In this document: positions 1-4,286 of the stretch, in pieces
Layout: every line of letters starts with the position of its first letter
Position numbering within the stretch: the first letter of the stretch is position 1
Source: Planktothrix sp. UBA8402
GTDB lineage: Bacteria; Cyanobacteriota; Cyanobacteriia; Cyanobacteriales; Microcoleaceae
DNA: 5,289 nt
Direction of reading: 5' to 3'
Assembly: GCA_003456035.1 (NCBI GenBank)
Contig: DMPJ01000559.1
Coordinates: 4,275 to 9,563 of the forward strand
Notes under the pieces: model-generated
Told to the model about the DNA's origin: nothing
Seen by the model: only the letters and a program-made list of their open reading frames with translations
Database searches by the model: none
Translations under genes and position numbers: made by a program

Positions 1-1
1 G

Positions 2-1150
2 AAGGCTGTTGTCTTGGCAACCGGGGGAGGAGGTCAAGTCTTTGCTCATACAACTAACCCTGGTGTTAGTACCGGGGATGGGGTGGCGATGGCTTGGAGA
101 GCAGGAGCATTACTTCGAGATTTAGAGTTTTTCCAATTTCACCCCACAGCTTTAACTAAACCAGGGGCACCTAGGTTTTTAATTAGTGAGGCGGTGCGAG
201 GGGAAGGAGCCCACTTAATTGATTCCCAGGGGCGGAGGTTTGTCTTTGATTATGATCAACGGGGGGAATTAGCCCCCAGAGATATAGTCAGTCGGGCAAT
301 TTTCAGCCATTTACAAAAGTTACGTCAAATTGACGGAGCTAATGCGGAACAGGTTTGGTTAGATTTACGGTCAATTCCGGCGGAGAAAATCCAGTATCGG
401 TTTCCAAATATTATTCAGGTATGTCAACAATGGGGCGTGGATATTCTACATGAACCCATTCCTGTTACCCCGGCAGCCCACTATTGGATGGGAGGTATTG
501 TCACTAATACCCAAGGTCAAACTTCTATCCCTGGACTCTACGCCGTAGGTGAAACGGCTAGTACCGGAGTGCATGGGGCTAATCGTTTAGCTAGTAATTC
601 TTTGCTAGAATGTTTAGTATTCGGTGCTCAAATGGCATTGATTCAGGATATCGATCTGGTTGAAACTGAATCGAGCTTCGATGAGTCTGTTTCTCTACCT
701 AGGACGGTAAAGCCCTTAATATTACCTGGATCAAATTGGGAGGAACAATATGCTACAATTAAAACAATTAGATCCCAGTTGCCCGATGTTCTATGGCGCT
801 GTGCCGGAATCTGTCGCCAGTCTGATCATTTGCAGGAGGGATTAATGCAGGTGAAATCTTGGTCTGAAGAATTTTTAGCTTTGCCCATCAGCCAATTTCT
901 GTCAACTCTACATCCGAGTTCTTCGGCTGAAATGGAGATACAAGAAATAGCCCACAGTGACCTAAAACAGTGGGGGGAAACCAATAATTTACTGAATATT
1001 GGTGAGTTGATTTTGAAGAGTGCAGCGTTTCGTTTGGAAAGTCGTGGAGGCCATTATCGAGAGGATTATCCGCAGTCAGACCCAAGCTGGCGAGTACATA
1101 CCTTAATTCAAGAAAACCAAATCTGGAAATCTCCGCCCGTTTTAGGTTAG
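2..1150 (+). CDS. nadB: L-aspartate oxidase, 3' part (5' end outside window)
   Basis: L-aspartate oxidase is an FAD flavoprotein that oxidises L-aspartate to iminoaspartate. NadA then condenses this with dihydroxyacetone phosphate to make quinolinate for NAD. The frame is already open at base 2 (first residues KAVVLATGGGG), so the gene enters from the left; 382 residues are visible, and members usually have about 530-560, so roughly the first 150-180 (with the N-terminal dinucleotide-binding motif) are missing. Visible marks of the family are ATGGGGQVF near the edge, EFFQFHPTAL (about 125-154), the active-site RGEGA (197-211), AAHYWMGG (about 473-496, substrate histidine) and the FAD-contacting HGANRLASNSLLECL (572-616). 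The C-terminal helical domain follows and includes ESRGGHYRED (1037-1066). The succinate dehydrogenase/fumarate reductase flavoprotein is the main alternative, but the HYWMGG...HGANRLASNSLLECLV region and the short C-terminal domain fit NadB. I see no frameshift or lost key residue. Confidence 0.95.
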   Translation, partial: KAVVLATGGGGQVFAHTTNPGVSTGDGVAMAWRAGALLRDLEFFQFHPTALTKPGAPRFLISEAVRGEGAHLIDSQGRRFVFDYDQRGELAPRDIVSRAIFSHLQKLRQIDGANAEQVWLDLRSIPAEKIQYRFPNIIQVCQQWGVDILHEPIPVTPAAHYWMGGIVTNTQGQTSIPGLYAVGETASTGVHGANRLASNSLLECLVFGAQMALIQDIDLVETESSFDESVSLPRTVKPLILPGSNWEEQYATIKTIRSQLPDVLWRCAGICRQSDHLQEGLMQVKSWSEEFLALPISQFLSTLHPSSSAEMEIQEIAHSDLKQWGETNNLLNIGELILKSAAFRLESRGGHYREDYPQSDPSWRVHTLIQENQIWKSPPVLG

Positions 1151-1368
1151 GTTCGAGAACCTGAACCATCTCCTTCCGGGGGTTTTCCCGTATCAGGAGG
1201 AACGTATTCACAGATTAACTGTGAGGTGTCCAGATATTTATACAATTGAGCTAAATTTACCTGGGTGGTAGCCTCGAATTTCATCCCGATGGCGAAAATC
1301 AGAGCCACAGTTAAGGGCAAACAGCTAACCCATGCTATTGTTTTTTTTAGTGTTAGGCTAGAAACCAT
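1147..1368 (-). CDS. Small membrane-anchored or exported protein, function unknown (73 aa)
   Basis: I do not recognise a named gene. The 73-residue product begins with a short charged segment (MVSSLTLKK) and one hydrophobic segment at about residues 10-28 (IAWVSCLPLTVALIFAIGM). This fits an uncleaved anchor or a signal peptide. A short polar middle follows (LAQLYKYLDTSQ), and the C-terminus is CEYVPPDTGKPPEGDGSGSRT. From memory, that ending resembles the PPxxGxPxxxxGxGSR segment of cyanobacterial DUF928-like and other small exported proteins, but the rest of DUF928 is absent. The ATG at 1368-1366 is preferred because a G-rich tract (AGGGGG, plus strand about 1379-1384) lies about 10 bases upstream. 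A TTG at 1428 would add 20 residues with no better support. The gene converges on nadB, and its TAA overlaps the nadB TAG by 4 bases. It is probably real because its composition is protein-like and its C-terminal motif is recognisable, but no role can be assigned. Confidence 0.6.
   Translation of the reverse strand: MVSSLTLKKTIAWVSCLPLTVALIFAIGMKFEATTQVNLAQLYKYLDTSQLICEYVPPDTGKPPEGDGSGSRT
1149..1162. terminator. Small hairpin at the nadB 3' end (weak terminator candidate)
   Basis: AGGTTCGAGAACCT is an inverted repeat with 6-base arms around a GA centre. As RNA it would form a 5-bp stem (AGGTT/AACCT) with a CGAG tetraloop, starting inside the nadB stop codon. A second small stem, CGGG/CCCG with a GGTTTT loop, lies at 1177-1190. 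Neither is followed by a clear run of T on the plus strand, so an intrinsic terminator is not proven. Both stems also lie inside the 3' end of the opposite-strand small gene, where coding constraint could explain part of the pattern. Confidence 0.22.
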
Positions 1369-1455
1369 AATCGTTTTACCCCCTAATTCAACTTTTAATC
1401 CTTCAACCAGGGCAGCCAACGATAACAAAACTGCCTTTATCGTTCAAGTATATCA

Positions 1456-1461
1456 ATTATA
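1456..1461 (-). promoter_or_regulatory. Candidate -10 box for the leftward small gene
   Basis: On the minus strand these bases read TATAAT, a perfect -10 hexamer. Transcription would start near 1449 and leave a leader of about 80 bases before the ATG at 1368. No good -35 hexamer lies 16-18 bases upstream (the region reads about GAAAAC), and such boxes arise by chance in AT-rich DNA, so this is a weak call. Confidence 0.25.
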
Positions 1462-1490
1462 TTCCGTAATTACACTGAGTTTTCTGGAAA

Positions 1491-1504
1491 AATTGTTGAC
1501 AATT
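1491..1504. repeat. 14-base inverted repeat between divergent genes
   Basis: AATTGT-TG-ACAATT has perfect 6-base arms around a 2-base centre and does not extend further. It contains TTGACA (1496-1501), the consensus -35 hexamer, but no matching -10 box sits 16-18 bases downstream on the plus strand. It could be an operator for a dimeric regulator acting on either divergent gene, or a chance palindrome in AT-rich DNA. Confidence 0.35.
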
Positions 1505-1612
1505 AACTCCCTCTTATGGTTTTTCACCAAATGTAGGTAGAAAATCTATATCGAGAAACGATGCTTTGGACGTGTAACTTTCCTCTGTTTCTATAAACCG
1601 AATTCGATAATG

Positions 1613-1643
1613 TTGATTAATAGATTTAGGATGTGTATATAAT
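1613..1643 (+). promoter_or_regulatory. Candidate sigma-70-type promoter for the pilG operon
   Basis: A perfect -10 box, TATAAT, lies at 1638-1643. TTGATT at 1613-1618 matches the -35 consensus at four of six bases, but the 19-base spacer is longer than ideal. Transcription would start near 1650 and give a leader of about 130 bases before the pilG ATG. The -10 box sits in a 13-base palindrome (TGTAT-ATA-ATACA, 1634-1646). An additional pair of inverted 6-mers, AATGTT at 1609-1614 and AACATT at 1648-1653, brackets the promoter and may be chance. Confidence 0.42.
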
Positions 1644-1761
1644 ACATAACATTGAGCAAATTAATCCGCGCTCTACTAACCAAAAAAAGCCATTAATAAG
1701 CTAGGGAGATTAAAACTCAAAATAAGTAGGCAAGCTCACATAAACAAAAAAACTGATTTGC

Positions 1762-1767
1762 AGGAGG
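1762..1767 (+). promoter_or_regulatory. Ribosome binding site of the pilG-like gene
   Basis: AGGAGG is a full match to the core Shine-Dalgarno sequence, with 11 bases between it and the ATG at 1779. The spacing is long but usable. It is the strongest such site in the window and supports the chosen start; the TTG closer to it (1772-1774) is out of frame. Confidence 0.7.
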
Positions 1768-1778
1768 CAACTTGCTAA

Positions 1779-3014
1779 ATGCAAGGCTCTTTAAACGAAA
1801 TTGATATTCGCAGTATTTTACAACTGATTGAGCTTGGCCAGAGAACGGGGGAACTCATGGTAGAAGCTTACAGTTCACCCCAGGTGACGACTGAAATGGA
1901 ACGCCATCACAGCCGTCTAAATGGACAATGTTGGCTAGTATTTTCCTGGAATGGTAGAATTGTCTATGCGGGCCAAAGCGAAGGTAGCCTGATGAGGTTG
2001 CGCGATTATTTACGGCGCTATAAAGCTGAAACCGTTCTCACAGATTTAGAAGTTCCTTCCATCACTTCGGTCAATGCTCCAGAATATGGGTACTTGTGGG
2101 CGTTGCTAGAAAATCAAGTGATTACCCCAGAAATCGCGCGTAGTATTGTTCATTGTATGGTTCAGGAAACTCTATTTGACCTCCTGAGTTTACATCAAGG
2201 TGCTTTTATTTTTGAAATGGGATCAGGATTAGCACCCCAGTTAACCACTTTAGAAATTAGCCCCGCCCTGGCGCATATTTTCAAACAAGTTCAAGAATGG
2301 AAGAAATTCCATCCCCATATTACTTCGCCGAACCAATGTCCCTTAATTACAGATAGATCAAAATTACAAAAAACCGTCAGACCCCAAGTGTTTGAAAGTT
2401 TGAATCATTGGGCAGATGGTCAAACTTCAATTCGTCAGATTTCCCGTTATTTACATCGAGATATTGTCATGGTGGCAAAAGCTATTTATCCCTTTGTACA
2501 ACAGGGATTAGTACAACTATTAGCCCCCCATCCTGAAAATATATTGAGTGTTCCAGAACCCCTTGCTGATAGGAACCGCAGCCCTAGAATTGTGTGTATT
2601 GATGATGATATAGTGATTCGGGAAACCGTTGAAATCATTTTAAAAGAACATGGCTATGAAGCTACAGCAATCGGGAATCCTTTAAAAGCATTAAGCTTAG
2701 TTTTTCAACTTAAACCTGATTTAATTCTTTGTGATATTGCGATGCCCGAATTAAATGGTTATGAAATCTGTGCTATGTTAAGAAATTCTACGGCTTTTCG
2801 TCAAACTCCGATTGTTATGTTAACTGGAATATGTGGATTTATAGATCGCCTCAAAGCTCGGATGGTTAGAGCCACGAATTACTTAACTAAACCCTTTGGA
2901 GATGCAGAATTATTAACATTAGTCGAGACCTATATCGGGCCAGGAAAAATAATAGATGCCTCGATTAATACAGATTTAGAAGATGAATTTATGACCGAGC
3001 TAGAAACCCTATAA
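1779..3014 (+). CDS. pilG: PatA-type response regulator (PATAN domain + receiver), PilG/HmpA/PixG family
   Basis: This 411-residue protein is a cytoplasmic two-component regulator of the cyanobacterial PatA family, whose members act in pilus motility, phototaxis, hormogonium or heterocyst patterning pathways. The N-terminal PATAN (DUF4388) region spans about residues 1-170. It opens with MQGSLNEIDIRSILQLIE, continues through GQCWLVFSWNGRIVYAG (about 49-65), and has a helical second half. Residues about 195-250 look like a small winged-helix-like module (SLNHWADGQTSIRQISRYL). The receiver domain spans about 270-386, with acidic pocket D275/D276, phospho-acceptor D319 in LCDIAMPELNGYE, T349 and K371 (LTKPF), so it should be phosphorylatable. 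A short acidic tail ends the protein. There is no DNA-binding output domain. It is the first gene of the taxis cluster; pilH follows after 252 bases. The order fits pilG (Synechocystis), hmpA (Nostoc) or pixG, and sequence reading alone cannot choose among these paralogues, so the symbol is provisional. Confidence 0.88.
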   Translation: MQGSLNEIDIRSILQLIELGQRTGELMVEAYSSPQVTTEMERHHSRLNGQCWLVFSWNGRIVYAGQSEGSLMRLRDYLRRYKAETVLTDLEVPSITSVNAPEYGYLWALLENQVITPEIARSIVHCMVQETLFDLLSLHQGAFIFEMGSGLAPQLTTLEISPALAHIFKQVQEWKKFHPHITSPNQCPLITDRSKLQKTVRPQVFESLNHWADGQTSIRQISRYLHRDIVMVAKAIYPFVQQGLVQLLAPHPENILSVPEPLADRNRSPRIVCIDDDIVIRETVEIILKEHGYEATAIGNPLKALSLVFQLKPDLILCDIAMPELNGYEICAMLRNSTAFRQTPIVMLTGICGFIDRLKARMVRATNYLTKPFGDAELLTLVETYIGPGKIIDASINTDLEDEFMTELETL

Positions 3015-3116
3015 ATTATCAATCAAGTTCAGTTAGCAGTTAAAGTCCACCTGGAGTCAATCATAGAACTAGAAAGAAAACCGGAGGCTGGATCAGTTTC
3101 GGCTGTCAAAGATTTG

Positions 3117-3122
3117 TATAAT
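3117..3122 (+). promoter_or_regulatory. Candidate internal -10 box upstream of pilH
   Basis: TATAAT is a perfect -10 hexamer in the 252-base gap between pilG and pilH. The bases 16-18 upstream (about CAGTTT) are a poor -35. If used, it would give a leader of about 140 bases and let pilH and later genes be expressed apart from pilG. The unusually wide gap within an otherwise tight cluster is the main reason to consider it. Confidence 0.3.
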
Positions 3123-3133
3123 TAAAAAAGAAT

Positions 3134-3149
3134 CACCTTTTTTGAGGTG
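3134..3149. other. Short hairpin in the pilG-pilH gap
   Basis: CACCT and AGGTG form a 5-bp stem around the 6-base loop TTTTTG. The stem is short, and the DNA after it (CGAAGG, then TTTTCTT) is not an immediate T run. At best it is a weak attenuator or RNA-processing element, not a confident terminator. It lies just after the TATAAT at 3117-3122, so it would sit near the 5' end of any transcript starting there. Confidence 0.22.
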
Positions 3150-3183
3150 CGAAGGTTTTCTTAAACTATACGATAAATTTGTA

Positions 3184-3270
3184 ATGCAGCATAAACCCCG
3201 TTCCACTTGGGCACCCACCGCCAATATGATTATAGGTAATTTGGGAGTTTCTAAGGGAGAAGAAAGATGA
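3184..3270 (+). CDS. Possible 28-codon leader reading frame ending on the pilH start
   Basis: An ATG at 3184 opens a 28-residue frame (MQHKPRSTWAPTANMIIG, then NLGVSKGEER) whose TGA overlaps the pilH ATG as ATGA at 3267-3270. This junction is typical of translational coupling. The peptide matches nothing I know, has no membrane segment, and has no Shine-Dalgarno sequence before its ATG (the upstream bases are AT-rich). The pilH ribosome binding site lies inside it. The frame may be fortuitous and is recorded because of the junction. Confidence 0.15.
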   Translation: MQHKPRSTWAPTANMIIGNLGVSKGEER

Positions 3271-3632
3271 ATACAGTTATGGTCGTGGAAGATAGTGTCA
3301 CTCAACGGGAGATGATTTGTGATCTTCTCAAGCAGAATGGCTTAAAAGTCAGTACCGCGACCGACGGTGTGGAAGCACTCGAAGAAGTGCAAAAAAACCG
3401 CCCCGATTTAATGGTGCTAGATATTGTCATGCCTCGGATGAATGGTTACGAACTCTGTCGTCGCCTCAAATCCGATCCCGACACCCGCAATATTGCCATC
3501 GTCATGTGTTCTTCCAAAGGGGAAGAATTTGATCGCTATTGGGGGATGAAACAGGGGGCAGATGCTTATATTGCTAAACCCTTTCAACCCCAAGAATTAG
3601 TGGGAACCGTTAAACAATTACTTAGAGGATAG
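3267..3632 (+). CDS. pilH: Stand-alone CheY-like response regulator, PilH/HmpB/PixH type
   Basis: This 121-residue single receiver domain has no output domain. In such clusters a CheA-type kinase phosphorylates it, and it modulates the taxis or pilus response as an output regulator or phosphate sink. The acidic pocket is E8/D9 (MVVEDS). The phospho-acceptor is D52 in VLDIVMPRMNGYELC, the Thr/Ser position is S82 (VMCSS), and K104 lies in AKPF, so the site is complete. The stretch EFDRYWGMKQGADAY is typical of PilH-like receivers and unlike sporulation or DNA-binding regulators. AAGGGAG at 3253-3259 lies 7 bases before the ATG and fixes the start. Only 13 bases separate its stop from the CheW gene, so the two are surely cotranscribed. 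The choice between pil, hmp and pix naming rests on gene order and is provisional. Confidence 0.9.
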   Translation: MNTVMVVEDSVTQREMICDLLKQNGLKVSTATDGVEALEEVQKNRPDLMVLDIVMPRMNGYELCRRLKSDPDTRNIAIVMCSSKGEEFDRYWGMKQGADAYIAKPFQPQELVGTVKQLLRG

Positions 3633-3645
3633 GTGAAATATAACT

Positions 3646-4170
3646 ATGGTTGGGAATTCTGATTTTTTAACCGGGCAAGGAACAGATAGTCCAGAATTTC
3701 AAGAATTGCAAACTCCTGAAGGGGAGCCACATCTCCGCTTTTTCGTCCCTTCGGGGGATGAATTCGCCTTTCCCGCCATTGGAATTCGGGAGGTGTTATT
3801 CCAATCACCAGACCGGATGACTCCGATTCCTAATGTTTCCCCCCTGTTGCTGGGAACCTTCAATCTCAGGGGTCGAGTGATTTGGGTCGCTGATTTAGGC
3901 CAGTTTTTAGGCGATTCAACTCCCCTGAATACTGATCGCACAGAGATCCACGTTATTGCAGTCGAAGACCAAGACATTATATTAGGATTGGCGGTTGATA
4001 AAGTCAATGATATGGCATGGCTTGACCCTGATAAAATGCAAATGCCCACCCAAGTCAGCGATAGTATGACTCCTTTTATTAAAGGAGAGTGGCAAGTTGG
4101 AGCGACTGGCGGTGTCCTGCGACTCTTAGACCAAATAGCAATTCTGAGATCCGCTCGTTGGGCAACGTGA
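3646..4170 (+). CDS. pilI: CheW-like adaptor protein, PilI/HmpC/PixI type
   Basis: This 174-residue CheW-domain protein would couple a methyl-accepting receptor to a CheA-type histidine kinase at the cytoplasmic face of the receptor array. A non-conserved, probably flexible N-terminus of about 27 residues precedes the domain (about 28-170). Landmarks are LRFFVPSGDEFAFP (about 30-43), MTPIPNVSPLLLGTFNLRG (58-76), the RVIWVADL strand (77-84), LGLAVDKV (113-120) and the closing LRLLDQIAIL (158-167). Spacing and composition fit CheW alone, with no fused receiver or kinase. Its ribosome binding site (AGAGGAT then AGGTGA, 3624-3636) overlaps the pilH stop, which points to coupled translation. Its partner genes flank it: regulators upstream, a putative receptor downstream. 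Assignment to the pil, hmp or pix paralogue is by gene order only. Confidence 0.88.
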   Translation: MVGNSDFLTGQGTDSPEFQELQTPEGEPHLRFFVPSGDEFAFPAIGIREVLFQSPDRMTPIPNVSPLLLGTFNLRGRVIWVADLGQFLGDSTPLNTDRTEIHVIAVEDQDIILGLAVDKVNDMAWLDPDKMQMPTQVSDSMTPFIKGEWQVGATGGVLRLLDQIAILRSARWAT

Positions 4171-4178
4171 CCCGTCAC
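4167..4178. repeat. 12-base palindrome at the CheW stop codon
   Basis: GTGAC-CC-GTCAC has 5-base perfect arms and includes the TGA stop of the CheW gene. As RNA only four pairs with a CCCG loop could form, and no T run follows, so it is unlikely to terminate transcription. It is short enough to be chance. Confidence 0.25.
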
Positions 4179-4202
4179 AGGTATAGCCAGTTCTATTTAC
4201 AT

Positions 4203-4211
4203 TGATATAAT
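4203..4211 (+). promoter_or_regulatory. Candidate extended -10 promoter for the receptor gene
   Basis: TGATATAAT is a full extended -10 motif (TG, one base, TATAAT at 4206-4211). It lies in the 116-base gap between the CheW gene and the receptor gene. Extended -10 promoters do not need a good -35 box, and none is seen here. Transcription would start near 4218 and give a leader of about 69 bases. It could add receptor expression on top of read-through from pilG or pilH. Confidence 0.38.
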
Positions 4212-4286
4212 CTGTGTTCCTACATTGAAATCTTAACTGTTAAACACTCTTAACACTAAACTTTAAAGTCAAAAGGGGAATCGCTC

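Larger units (their letters stand above)
1369..1778. other. Gap between divergent genes, carrying regulatory DNA
   Basis: This stretch of about 410 bases between the leftward small gene and the rightward pilG is AT-rich and holds no convincing gene. The 91-codon plus-strand frame covering 1265-1540 lies antisense to the small gene and has no family resemblance. The gap contains a leftward TATAAT at 1456-1461, a 14-base palindrome at 1491-1504, a rightward promoter candidate at 1613-1643 with a palindrome over its -10, and then an untranslated leader ending in the pilG ribosome binding site. I see no tRNA, riboswitch or repeat array in it. Confidence 0.6.

Noticed and set aside
888..1211. 107-codon minus-strand frame opposite the nadB 3' end
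   Set aside because: It lies almost wholly antisense to well-conserved NadB coding sequence, overlaps the small gene's end, and its translation resembles no protein family. It is a shadow frame.
1517..1529. TGGT-TTTTC-ACCA stem in the divergent gap
   Set aside because: A 4-bp stem is too weak to be meaningful in AT-rich DNA, with no supporting context.
1265..1540. 91-codon plus-strand frame in the divergent gap
   Set aside because: Its first third is the antisense of the small membrane protein gene, the rest is AT-rich non-coding-like DNA, and no ribosome binding site or recognisable motif is present.
3030..3043. Tandem heptamer CAGTTAG-CAGTTAA after pilG
   Set aside because: Two imperfect copies only; too short to call a repeat element or binding array.
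3079..3105. AACCGGAGGCTGGATCA resembles the 3' end of 16S rRNA (GGCTGGATCACCTCC)
   Set aside because: Only about ten bases match, the anti-Shine-Dalgarno CCTCC is absent, and no other rRNA sequence surrounds it. I treat it as chance.
3093..3305. 70-codon minus-strand frame over the pilH upstream region
   Set aside because: It runs antisense into the conserved start of pilH, and its product has no family resemblance.
3699..4178. 159-codon minus-strand frame opposite the CheW gene
   Set aside because: The plus strand encodes a clear CheW domain over the same bases; the antisense translation is Ser/Arg/Pro-rich without recognisable motifs.
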